Of a stretch of DNA of 6,142 nucleotides, positions 1-6,142 are shown in pieces (positions within the stretch are counted from its first letter, which is position 1; each line of letters opens with the position of its first letter). Below the pieces are notes generated by a model that worked only from the letters and a program-made list of their open reading frames with translations, had not been told where the DNA came from and made no database searches. The stretch is taken from the NCBI GenBank assembly GCA_023416315.1, contig JAEZIA010000432.1, forward strand, positions 1 through 6,142. Reading direction: 5' to 3'. Position numbers and translations under genes: made by a program. This stretch comes from Actinomycetes bacterium (GTDB taxonomy: Bacteria > Actinomycetota > Actinomycetes > Mycobacteriales > Mycobacteriaceae).

Positions 1-830
1 AGGTTCTGCAGGTTGCGAACCAGGTCAGCGCCCGAGTCATTGATCAATCCCGTTGCCAGATTGGAGAAGTCGCGGAATTTGGTCAGCGCCGTGACGATTC
101 GCGGACGCTCGTTGACCAAGACGTCCAACGCAGGCGGGATCCGGTTGAGTGCATTGGTGAGGACCTCTTTCTGACCGGCGAACGTACCGGCCAGATTGTT
201 CAACGAGGTGACCGCGGCGTTGATGCTGTCCCGCTGGTCGGCGAGCAGACCCACGAAATCGTTCAACCGGGTCAACAGATCCCGAATGTTGCTCTCGCGT
301 CCACCCAGGGCCGCGCTGAACTCACGGACGATATCGCCGATCTGGCCGAGGCCGCCGCCGTTCACGACGACCGACAGGGCCGACAGGGTCTGCTCGGTCG
401 ACGGGTACGTCGAGGATCGGTTCAGGCCCAGCGTCGCTCCGGGCTGCAGGACCCCGGTGGGGGCCTGTCCCAACGGGGGGTTGAGGGCCAGATGCATCGA
501 GCCCAGAAGGCTGGTCTGCCCCACCGTGGCGACGGCGTTCTCCGGGATGACGACCCCGGGCTCCACCGAGACTTCGACATCGGCGTGCCAGTCGGTGACC
601 GTCATCTTCCCGACGCTTCCGACCACCACATCCCCGACGAGGACCGGTGAATTCGATTCCAGCTGACCGACGTTGGCGAGCTCGACGTGATAGGTCTTGG
701 ACCCTTCACCGTGCCCGACCGTGCCTGGCAGCGGCAGCGAGTTCAGACCACCGAAGGCGCAGCCACTGGTGCTCACCGCAACGCAGGTGGCAACCACAGC
801 CAGTCGGCGCGCCGACTCACGACGGGTCAT
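1..830 (-). CDS. mceE: MceE, lipoprotein subunit of Mce transporter (LprK-like; 3' part outside window)
   Basis: These are the first 276 codons of Mce subunit E, open to the window edge; family members are usually a little under 400 residues. The ATG at 830 forms an ATGA overlap with the mceD stop. The N-terminus MTRRESARR is followed by a short hydrophobic stretch and a lipobox-like STSGC with the candidate lipidated cysteine at C24. Directly after it comes GLNSLPLPGT (28-37), the hallmark segment of the LprK/MceE family. The MCE domain spans about 44-118, with VLVGDVVVGSV (63-73) and TSLLGSMHLAL (106-116), and a probable helical tunnel region begins near residue 140. MceE is the one Mce subunit anchored as a lipoprotein rather than by a transmembrane helix. 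Threonine at lipobox position -3 is less usual than leucine but tolerated. No stop or frameshift is seen in the visible part. Confidence 0.93.
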   Translation of the reverse strand, partial: MTRRESARRLAVVATCVAVSTSGCAFGGLNSLPLPGTVGHGEGSKTYHVELANVGQLESNSPVLVGDVVVGSVGKMTVTDWHADVEVSVEPGVVIPENAVATVGQTSLLGSMHLALNPPLGQAPTGVLQPGATLGLNRSSTYPSTEQTLSALSVVVNGGGLGQIGDIVREFSAALGGRESNIRDLLTRLNDFVGLLADQRDSINAAVTSLNNLAGTFAGQKEVLTNALNRIPPALDVLVNERPRIVTALTKFRDFSNLATGLINDSGADLVRNLQN

Positions 831-2302
831 GATGGCGGCGTCCCTTCGACGGGCTGCGGCGCCGGAGCCGGAGCGGGCGATTCAGCGGGAAGGAGCATGC
901 CCTCGAGGTTCGTCGGTGGCGGTGCCGCCGGTCCGACGGCGGCCGGAACCCCCGGCGGAATCGGGGCACCCGGGAACAGCGCCGGCTGCGGATCGGCCGG
1001 CAGACCGCCGGGCGCGTACGCACCGTGGAACTCCGGAGCGGGTTGACCCCAGCCCGCCGGCCCCGGCACATCGCCGTTGTACCCGGTGTAGGCCGACACT
1101 GTCGGCGGAATTTCCGCCGGTGGCGCGTACCGCGAACCGCCGGGAGCGATGGCCGGATCCGAGTAGATCAGGTTCTCCGGGCTCGGCGACTTACCGAGGT
1201 AGCTGTTGAACGGCAGCGGCAGGTAGTTGAAGTTCAACAGTCGAAGTGCCGGGCCCAGATACTGGGCGCACGCCTTCGCCGTCTCCGGGCCGGTGACGTT
1301 CTGCACCGCGGCAATCGCCGAGCACACCAACTGAACCGGATTGGCGAAGTTCGCCATGGTGAAGCCACCCAAGGCGCTCTGAGTGTCCGGGTTGTAGATG
1401 TTGTACGCGTTACCGATGGCGTTCGGGGCGACGTGCAACAGGTTTCTGACCACCATCTGATTGTCAGCAAGGTTCTTGGTGACGGCCGTCAACCGTTGCA
1501 GTTGCTCGGTGGTCTGGTTGCGGCTGCCTTCGATGAAGCGCTGGACGTCGACCACCGCGCTGGAGAGGTTGGTCAGCGCCGCGTCCAGATCGGAGCGGCT
1601 GCCGTCGACCACGCTGGTGAGGCTGGCCAACCGATCCTGGAACTGGACGATCTGAACATTGCTGTCGCGCAAGGCCGTGACGAAGGTCTGCAGGTTCTTG
1701 ATCGTGTCGACGATGTTGCCGCTGCCGTCGGCGAGTACTCGGCTGACGCCGGACAGTTCGGCGACGGTGTCGTGCAGTTTCTGACCGTTTCCGTCGAGCG
1801 CATTGGCCGCGCTGTCGATGAACCGGCTGACGGCAGTGACCGAGGCATCGTCCTTGGGGCCCAGATCTGTTGCCAAACGGGTCAATTGGGCCTTGACTTC
1901 GTCCCATTCGACCGGCACGGCGGTGCGGTCCACGCCGATCACCGCACCGTCGGACATCGTCGGGCCGCTGTCCTCATAAGGAGGTGTGAGCTGTACGTAG
2001 CGGGCCCCGACCAGGTTCTGCGAGACGATGACGGCTTCCGCGTTCGACGGGATCGGTACATCACGGTCGACAGCCAGTGTCATCTTGGCCTTGGTGCCCT
2101 GAGCTTGAATGTCCTTGATCGTGCCGACCTTCACCCCGGCCACCCGCACCTCGTCGCCGGGGTAGATCGCGGTGGCGCTGGTGAAGTACGCCGTGATGGT
2201 CGTCGGTTTGAAGAACGCCTGGCGGACCAGCAGCGCAATCCCTCCGACGATCAGCACGGCCAGCACCGCGGACACGGCGATTGTCAGTCGCCTGCGGTTC
2301 AT
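827..2302 (-). CDS. mceD: MceD, Mce-family lipid-transport subunit with proline-rich tail
   Basis: This is a complete 491-residue Mce subunit D. The start at 2302 (MNRRRLTIAV) is preferred over the ATG at 2314, four codons upstream, because of the G-rich ribosome-binding site between them and the ATGA overlap with mceC. A membrane anchor (about residues 6-26) with positive residues on its cytoplasmic side is followed by the MCE domain (about 34-108), with VAGVKVGTIKDI (54-65) and LVGARYVQLTPP (97-108). A long helical region runs from about 135 to 290. A conserved MceD-type segment with NFNYLPLPFN lies at 357-366. C327 and C345 are the only cysteines. From about residue 384 the sequence becomes a Pro/Ala/Gly-rich, low-complexity tail of roughly 108 residues ending in PVEGTPPS, probably disordered in the periplasm. 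It contributes one wall of the hexameric lipid conduit. Family assignment is secure; the role of the tail is unknown. Confidence 0.95.
   Translation of the reverse strand: MNRRRLTIAVSAVLAVLIVGGIALLVRQAFFKPTTITAYFTSATAIYPGDEVRVAGVKVGTIKDIQAQGTKAKMTLAVDRDVPIPSNAEAVIVSQNLVGARYVQLTPPYEDSGPTMSDGAVIGVDRTAVPVEWDEVKAQLTRLATDLGPKDDASVTAVSRFIDSAANALDGNGQKLHDTVAELSGVSRVLADGSGNIVDTIKNLQTFVTALRDSNVQIVQFQDRLASLTSVVDGSRSDLDAALTNLSSAVVDVQRFIEGSRNQTTEQLQRLTAVTKNLADNQMVVRNLLHVAPNAIGNAYNIYNPDTQSALGGFTMANFANPVQLVCSAIAAVQNVTGPETAKACAQYLGPALRLLNFNYLPLPFNSYLGKSPSPENLIYSDPAIAPGGSRYAPPAEIPPTVSAYTGYNGDVPGPAGWGQPAPEFHGAYAPGGLPADPQPALFPGAPIPPGVPAAVGPAAPPPTNLEGMLLPAESPAPAPAPQPVEGTPPS
841..846 (-). promoter_or_regulatory. 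Possible weak ribosome-binding site of mceE, inside mceD
   Basis: AAGGGA lies ten bases before the mceE ATG at 830, at the far end of the usual spacing. Initiation probably depends mainly on coupling through the ATGA overlap with the mceD stop. Confidence 0.35.
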
Positions 2303-3396
2303 GGCTGCCCCCATCGCTCATTGGGTTGCGGTATCGCGTTGTACGGGAACGGAATCTCGGCCCGCGGTCCGGCGTTGTCCGCCGGTTGACCCGCGTCCAC
2401 GCCGCGCCGGAAGCCGAGCGCGTAGTCGAGGAACGGCTGCAGCGTCTGGGCCGGCAGCAGGTTCGCGACGAACGCGTTGTACAGGAAGCCGCTGTTCACG
2501 GCCTCGGCCTGGGTGATCTGGTACTTGGCGAGACCCTTCATGGCGGCGGTGATGTTGTCGTTGTTCTTCTCCAACATCGCAGTCACCGAGTTCAGCTTCT
2601 CCAAGGCCGGCGCCAGTTCCTTTTCGTTGTCCGCGACGATCGCGGTCAACTGCTTCGAGAGCGCGGAGGTGTTCGCCAGCAGATTCACGATCGCGTACCG
2701 GCGCTCGGAGAGAACACCGATCAGATCGTTGGCGTTGAGCAGCAGGGTATTGACCTGCTGGCTGCGCTCCCCCAGGATGCTCGTCACGTTGGCGGCACTC
2801 TTGAGCAGGCTGGCCAGAGATTCGTTGCGCTCGTTGATCATTCGCGACAGCTTGCTCAGCCCATCGAACGTCGGGCCGATCTGGGGCGAAATCCGGTCAA
2901 GGGTGTCCGACAGCGTATTCAACGACTGGTTGAGCGCCGCGGTATCGGTGTCGGCCGTGTTCGCGGTGAACTCGGACAGCGAGTCCGACAGTGAATACGG
3001 AGCCCCGGTGCGGGACAGCGGAATGACATCGGACGACTTCAGATTCCCCTTCCCGTTGGACTCCAACGTGAGGATCCGCTGGCCGAGCAGCGTTCCGGTG
3101 CGGATGTGGGCGGTGGTGTCCGAACCCAACCGCACGGTGCCCTTCACCAGGAACGTCACCAGCGCCTTGCCGCGCTGGAGCGACACATCGGACACGGTGC
3201 CGACTTTGACGCCGGACACCTTGACATCATTGCCCGCCTGCAGTCCGCCGGCTTCGGTGAACAGCGCCTGATGCTTGACCGATGTGGCAAGCGACACCAG
3301 CCGTTCGGGCGACAGGCCCATCGTGATGATGAGCACGATCAGCGTCAAGCCGATGAAGCCGGATCGGATGAGAGCGGAACCGCGGTATTTGAGCAT
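2299..3396 (-). CDS. mceC: MceC, Mce-family lipid-transport subunit
   Basis: This is a complete 365-residue Mce subunit C. The start at 3396 gives MLKYRGSALIRSG, directly followed by a membrane anchor (about residues 13-28). It is supported by a GGGGAG ribosome-binding site and the TGATG junction with mceB; a 31-residue extension to 3489 is an artefact. The MCE domain spans about 42-113, with FTEAGGLQAGNDVKV (46-60), SGVKVGTVSDV (61-71) and GTLLGQRILTL (101-111). Residues about 150-310 form a long, probably helical stretch, followed by the MceC-type QPFLDYALGFRRG and a short tail ending ERWGQP. The protein has no cysteine, unlike MceA, MceB and MceD here. The tail is short: some MceC proteins, such as Mce1C, carry a much longer proline-rich C-terminus, while others of about this length exist. 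It forms part of the periplasmic lipid conduit. Confidence 0.95.
   Translation of the reverse strand: MLKYRGSALIRSGFIGLTLIVLIITMGLSPERLVSLATSVKHQALFTEAGGLQAGNDVKVSGVKVGTVSDVSLQRGKALVTFLVKGTVRLGSDTTAHIRTGTLLGQRILTLESNGKGNLKSSDVIPLSRTGAPYSLSDSLSEFTANTADTDTAALNQSLNTLSDTLDRISPQIGPTFDGLSKLSRMINERNESLASLLKSAANVTSILGERSQQVNTLLLNANDLIGVLSERRYAIVNLLANTSALSKQLTAIVADNEKELAPALEKLNSVTAMLEKNNDNITAAMKGLAKYQITQAEAVNSGFLYNAFVANLLPAQTLQPFLDYALGFRRGVDAGQPADNAGPRAEIPFPYNAIPQPNERWGQP
2307..2312 (-). promoter_or_regulatory. Ribosome-binding site of mceD, inside mceC
   Basis: GGGGGC lies four bases before the ATG at 2302 and encodes part of the W-G-Q-P end of MceC. Because it lies downstream of the alternative in-frame ATG at 2314, it favours 2302 as the mceD start. 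Confidence 0.6.
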
Positions 3397-4421
3397 CAGG
3401 GCTCCCCACACCTTCCACTGTGTTGGATGATCCATGGGAAGTACGCGGTGCGGCCTTGCAGATCGCTGACCCGGAACGACAGACCACACAGATACTGGTT
3501 GAGGAAGCTGCCGTAGGCACCGAGCCGCACCAGCTTGCGATAGTTCTTCGGAGCCTTCTGGATTGTGATGTCCAAGAGCTCCTTGTCCTGGTCGAGCAGT
3601 GGCGCAAGCCGGTCCAGCTGGTCGATCGTGCCCGCCAGCGGATCACGCGCCCGACCGAGCAGGTCCGTCAGCGACGCGGTCCCGTTGTCGAGGGCGGTGA
3701 CCGCCTCCCCGATCGGGTCTTTATCGGCGGCCAGGCCGGTGACCAGTTTCTCCAATTTGTCGACGGCGCCGGAGAACTTGTCGCCGTCCTTGGAGATTGT
3801 GGCAACCACCGTGTTGAGGTTGTCGATCAACTGCTGCACCGTCTGGCCGTTGTCGGCAAGCGAGTTCGTGAACGACGAGGTCTTGGAGAACAGCGACTCG
3901 ATGCTGCCTTCCTGACCTTGCAGGATCTGAATCAGGGAATTCGTCAGCGCGTTGACGTCCTGCGGATTAAGGCCCTGGACAACGGGTTTCAGGCCGCCGA
4001 GGAGCAGGTCGAGATCCAGGGCCGGCTCGGTGCGGTCAAGCGGAATCCGGCTGCCCGGCGGCTGGATCTTCGCCGATCCCGGGCTGTCGACCAGTTCCAG
4101 GTAGCGGTCGCCGACCAGGTTGAGGTAGCGCACCGTCGCCTTGGTTCCCGAGGTCAGCACCACCTTACGGTCGGCGTTGAACTCGACGATGACCTTGTTG
4201 TCCGGTTGCAGCGCGACGTCGGAGACCGTGCCGACGCGAACGCCGGCCACCCGCACCGAATCCCCGGACTTCAGGCTCGATGCGTCGGCGAAGACGGCGG
4301 AGTAGGAGTTGTCCGAGCCGGACCGGTACTGCCCGAAGATCGCGAACAGGGCAGCGGTCAGCAGCGACATCACCACCCCAAAGATGCCGACCTTGACGAG
4401 GGTCTTCCACAGCGCGGTCAT
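3396..4421 (-). CDS. mceB: MceB, Mce-family lipid-transport subunit
   Basis: This is a complete 341-residue Mce subunit B. The frame stays open upstream to an ATG at 4604, but the extra 61 residues are arginine-rich out-of-frame mceA sequence. The true start is taken at 4421, where MTALWKTLVKVG leads directly into the membrane anchor (about residues 11-29) and ATGA overlaps the mceA stop. The MCE domain spans about 38-112, with VAGVRVGTVSDV (58-69) and the LVGDRYLEL segment (102-110). A long region from about 130 to 305, rich in Leu, Ile, Asn and Asp and probably helical, follows. The end carries the MceB-type sequence CGLSFRVSDLQGR (312-324) and FPW, finishing GRCGEP. The two cysteines, C312 and C338, could form a disulfide. 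It acts as one wall of the hexameric periplasmic lipid conduit. The stop overlaps the mceC start as TGATG. Confidence 0.95.
   Translation of the reverse strand: MTALWKTLVKVGIFGVVMSLLTAALFAIFGQYRSGSDNSYSAVFADASSLKSGDSVRVAGVRVGTVSDVALQPDNKVIVEFNADRKVVLTSGTKATVRYLNLVGDRYLELVDSPGSAKIQPPGSRIPLDRTEPALDLDLLLGGLKPVVQGLNPQDVNALTNSLIQILQGQEGSIESLFSKTSSFTNSLADNGQTVQQLIDNLNTVVATISKDGDKFSGAVDKLEKLVTGLAADKDPIGEAVTALDNGTASLTDLLGRARDPLAGTIDQLDRLAPLLDQDKELLDITIQKAPKNYRKLVRLGAYGSFLNQYLCGLSFRVSDLQGRTAYFPWIIQHSGRCGEP
3402..3407 (-). promoter_or_regulatory. Ribosome-binding site of mceC, inside mceB
   Basis: GGGGAG lies five bases before the mceC ATG and encodes Gly-Glu of the MceB C-terminus (G-E-P-stop). Spacing and match are good, so this site fixes the mceC start at 3396 rather than at an upstream in-frame ATG at 3489. 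Confidence 0.65.
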
Positions 4422-5605
4422 CCGGGCTGTCCAATCTGTGCGGTGTTGCGCGGCGGACCATCGATCGGTCCGAACAACGCCTGCTTGAGCGCGTCGGAAT
4501 TCAACAGAATGCCCTGGTTGCCGTACTGCGCCTGGTTGGTCCCGATGTCCGCCACGACGAAGGGTGCGCTCTTCTCGAACGGCACCTTCGGTAGGTCGGT
4601 GCATTGGGGGCCACCCTTGGCCGCAACCTTCGGCAGATCCTGCGGGTAGCGGTAGCGTTCGCGGCCCAGGAAGAAGGACTGCAGCAGCATGACGCCGGGT
4701 TGCGCCGATCCGGGTCCCAGCGCCAGCGGGACCAGGCCGGCGATGCCGCAGTTGAGTGCGGGGCTGTACTGGTTGAGCAGGTCGGTGGTCGGCACGAGCA
4801 GATGCAGGACAGTGGTCAGCGGGTCCTTGTTCTCGCTCAGCACCTCGGTGCCGACGTCAGCCAGACCGATCGCACTGACCAGCAAGGTGTCGAGGTTCTC
4901 GTTCTCGTCGACGATGGTGTCGCTGAGCTTGCTCGTGTTGTCGACCGTGGCGACCAGGTCAGACGACGCGTCGGCATAGGCGTCGAACACCCGTGGCGCG
5001 ACGGCGATCTCGTGGTTGAGGGTGTCCAGGCTCGGGTTGAGCGTGGCGAGCGCGGAATCCAGGTCGACCAGAGACTGGCCGAACTTCTGGCCGCGGCCGT
5101 TGAAGCCCTTGGACAGCGCACCCAGAGTCTGGTTGAGCTTGGCGGGTTCGATCTCCGAAAGCACCGAAACCAATTGCTGGAACACGGTGTTGATCTCGAC
5201 GGTGACGTGCTTGCCGTCGATGATCTGGTCCTGTCGGATCGGCTGCACCGACGGTTCGGCAGGCGGAACGAGGTCGACGAACTTCGATCCGAACACCGTC
5301 GAGGACGTGATGTCGGCACCCACGTTGGCCGGAATGATGTCGACCATCTTCGGGTCGATCGCCAGGTGCAGCGCGGCCTTACCGCCGGGCAGCGAGTCGA
5401 TCGACGCCACCTTGCCGACCTGGGCGCCGTTGAGCTTGACCTTGGCCTCCGGGTTCATCACCAGACCGGCACGGTCGGAGATCACCGTCACCGGAACGGT
5501 CTTGGTGAAGCTGTCCTGGAACAACCCCACTGCCAGCGCAATGATCGCGCCAATCACGACCACGGTCGCCAAGCCGGCGATCGGGCGCGCGGTACCTGAA
5601 TTCAT
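4418..5605 (-). CDS. mceA: MceA, Mce-family lipid-transport subunit
   Basis: This is a complete 395-residue Mce subunit A. After a short N-terminus there is one membrane anchor (about residues 9-28), then the MCE domain (about 36-115). That domain carries the subunit-A signatures DRAGLVMNPEAKV (44-56), NGAQVGKV (59-66) and STVFGSKFVDLVPP (102-115). Residues from about 135 to 280 are helical with regularly spaced leucines, as in the tunnel-forming region of Mce proteins. The C-terminal region has the MceA-type YRYPQDLP plus GGPQC (318-335). The only two cysteines are C286 and C335, a possible periplasmic disulfide. MceA is one of six different subunits forming the periplasmic lipid conduit on the YrbE permease. 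It is shorter than Mce1A and closer in size to Mce4A, from memory, which is not enough to assign the cluster. Its TGA overlaps the mceB ATG. Role is secure by family; substrate is unknown. Confidence 0.95.
   Translation of the reverse strand: MNSGTARPIAGLATVVVIGAIIALAVGLFQDSFTKTVPVTVISDRAGLVMNPEAKVKLNGAQVGKVASIDSLPGGKAALHLAIDPKMVDIIPANVGADITSSTVFGSKFVDLVPPAEPSVQPIRQDQIIDGKHVTVEINTVFQQLVSVLSEIEPAKLNQTLGALSKGFNGRGQKFGQSLVDLDSALATLNPSLDTLNHEIAVAPRVFDAYADASSDLVATVDNTSKLSDTIVDENENLDTLLVSAIGLADVGTEVLSENKDPLTTVLHLLVPTTDLLNQYSPALNCGIAGLVPLALGPGSAQPGVMLLQSFFLGRERYRYPQDLPKVAAKGGPQCTDLPKVPFEKSAPFVVADIGTNQAQYGNQGILLNSDALKQALFGPIDGPPRNTAQIGQPG
4427..4432 (-). promoter_or_regulatory. Putative ribosome-binding site of mceB, inside mceA
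   Basis: GGACAG lies five bases before the mceB ATG. These bases also encode Gly-Gln near the end of MceA (I-G-Q-P-G-stop). The match to Shine-Dalgarno is moderate, but the ATGA overlap with mceA allows translational coupling, and together they decide the start at 4421. Confidence 0.5.
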
Positions 5606-5610
5606 CTCCG

Positions 5611-5616
5611 CACCTC
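5611..5616 (-). promoter_or_regulatory. Ribosome-binding site of mceA
   Basis: GAGGTG on the minus strand lies five bases before the mceA ATG at 5605-5603. It sits in the 13-base gap after the yrbEB stop, the only intergenic DNA in the window. It supports the ATG at 5605 as the start. Confidence 0.7.
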
Positions 5617-5618
5617 GA

Positions 5619-6142
5619 CTATCCGGACAGGTTGAAGTTGCCGTTGGAGCCGTAGATGGCCAGGGATATCAGCAGGGTGACCGAGACGACGACGATCAGG
5701 GAGGTGCGCACAGCGTTGCCGACCGCGACCCCGACCCCGGAGGGTCCGCCGGTGGCGAAATAGCCGAAGTAGGTGTGGATCAACAGGATCGTGATCGCCA
5801 TCAACACCGCCTGCAAAAAGCTCCACAACAGATCGATCGGGTTGAGGAAGGTATTGAAGTAATGGTCATACAAGCCACCGGACTGACCGAACAACACCAC
5901 CGTGGTGAACTGACTGGCCACGAAGGACAAGATCACCGCGATCGAGTACAGCGGGGTGATCGCCACCATCCCCGCCACAATCCGGGTCGAAACCAAATAC
6001 TCGACCGGCGGGATCCCCATCGATTCCAGGGCGTCGATCTCCTCATTGATCCGCATCGCACCGAGTTGGGCCGTGACACCGGCACCGAAGGTCGCGGCCA
6101 ACCCGATCCCGGCCACCACCGGAGCCGAAATCCGCACATTGA
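5619..6142 (-). CDS. yrbEB: YrbEB / MlaE-family permease subunit of Mce transporter (5' part outside window)
   Basis: This is the C-terminal 173 residues of a MlaE/YrbE-family (MlaE permease domain) inner-membrane protein. The frame is open to the window edge, so the N-terminus is missing; family members are usually about 250-290 residues. The diagnostic family stretch GAGVTAQLGAMRINEEIDAL, followed by ESMGIPP, is at visible residues 19-45. Three strongly hydrophobic segments follow, at about residues 54-76, 104-128 and 143-163, with the conserved GGPSGVGVAVGNAVR loop between the last two. The protein ends in NFNLSG and a TAG stop. YrbE proteins pair as the permease core of Mce importers and contact the MceG ATPase. 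It is called YrbEB rather than YrbEA from its position directly before mceA, 13 bases away. A GTG in frame at 6137 is an internal valine, not the start. Confidence 0.93.
   Translation of the reverse strand, partial: NVRISAPVVAGIGLAATFGAGVTAQLGAMRINEEIDALESMGIPPVEYLVSTRIVAGMVAITPLYSIAVILSFVASQFTTVVLFGQSGGLYDHYFNTFLNPIDLLWSFLQAVLMAITILLIHTYFGYFATGGPSGVGVAVGNAVRTSLIVVVSVTLLISLAIYGSNGNFNLSG

Noticed and set aside
801..830. Twin arginines at the MceE N-terminus as a possible Tat signal
   Set aside because: The arginine pairs lack the S-R-R-x-F-L-K context, and a Sec-type hydrophobic stretch with a lipobox fits the MceE family.
1025..2389. Long plus-strand open frame (454 codons) opposite mceD
   Set aside because: It lies antisense to a clear mceD, has arginine/valine/glycine-rich composition typical of shadow frames in GC-rich DNA, and shows no recognisable domain.
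3397..3489. N-terminal extension of mceC to an ATG at 3489
   Set aside because: It overlaps the conserved end of MceB and would put 31 polar residues before the anchor; a good ribosome-binding site precedes 3396.
4422..4604. N-terminal extension of mceB to an ATG at 4604
   Set aside because: The 61 added residues are out-of-frame mceA sequence; the ATGA junction and the membrane anchor right after MTALWKT support 4421.
3420..4649. Long plus-strand open frame (409 codons) opposite mceB
   Set aside because: Antisense shadow of a conserved MCE-family gene; no family motif and shadow-like composition.
4604..5599. Plus-strand open frame (331 codons) opposite mceA
   Set aside because: Same reason: its length comes from codon bias of mceA on the other strand, and its sequence resembles no known protein.
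5606..5618. Possible promoter or regulatory gap between yrbEB and mceA
   Set aside because: Thirteen bases are too few for a promoter, and they are explained by the mceA ribosome-binding site.
1..6142. Search for CRISPR repeats, tRNA/rRNA genes, insertion sequences and terminators
   Set aside because: No repeat array, RNA gene, inverted-repeat end or hairpin-plus-T-run was seen; apart from 13 bases the whole window is coding on the minus strand.

Overview
The window is the middle of one mce (mammalian cell entry) lipid-importer operon. Every gene lies on the minus strand, so transcription runs from base 6142 towards base 1. The GC-rich sequence, strong G/C bias at third codon positions and the order yrbEB-mceA-mceB-mceC-mceD-mceE point to a mycolic-acid actinobacterium. 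Mycobacterium/Mycolicibacterium is most likely; Nocardia, Rhodococcus or Gordonia are possible. The species, and which mce paralogue cluster this is (mce1, mce4 or another), cannot be fixed from the window.

Layout in transcription order: the C-terminal part of a YrbEB/MlaE-type permease (5619-6142, cut by the window edge); mceA (4418-5605); mceB (3396-4421); mceC (2299-3396); mceD (827-2302); and the first 276 codons of mceE, the lipoprotein subunit (1-830, cut by the window edge). yrbEA should lie upstream and the rest of mceE plus mceF downstream, outside the window. The only non-coding DNA is 13 bases between yrbEB and mceA. All four later junctions are start/stop overlaps (ATGA, TGATG, ATGA, ATGA), so no promoter, terminator, RNA gene or mobile element is expected inside, and none was seen.

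How the parts work together (established for mycobacterial Mce systems): YrbEA/YrbEB form the inner-membrane permease core, an MceG-type ATPase usually encoded elsewhere energises it, and one copy each of MceA-F assemble through their MCE domains and long C-terminal helices into a hydrophobic conduit across the periplasm. The conduit carries lipids such as fatty acids or sterols. All five Mce subunits here show this plan: an N-terminal membrane anchor or lipobox, an MCE domain, then a long helical region. The substrate of this copy is unknown.

This is an intact, ordinary operon, not a new system. The points worth a second look are fine-scale: ribosome-binding sites embedded in codons for short G-Q/E-P C-termini, paired cysteines in MceA, B and D but none in MceC, a subunit-specific motif in the MCE domain, and a long proline-rich tail on MceD.
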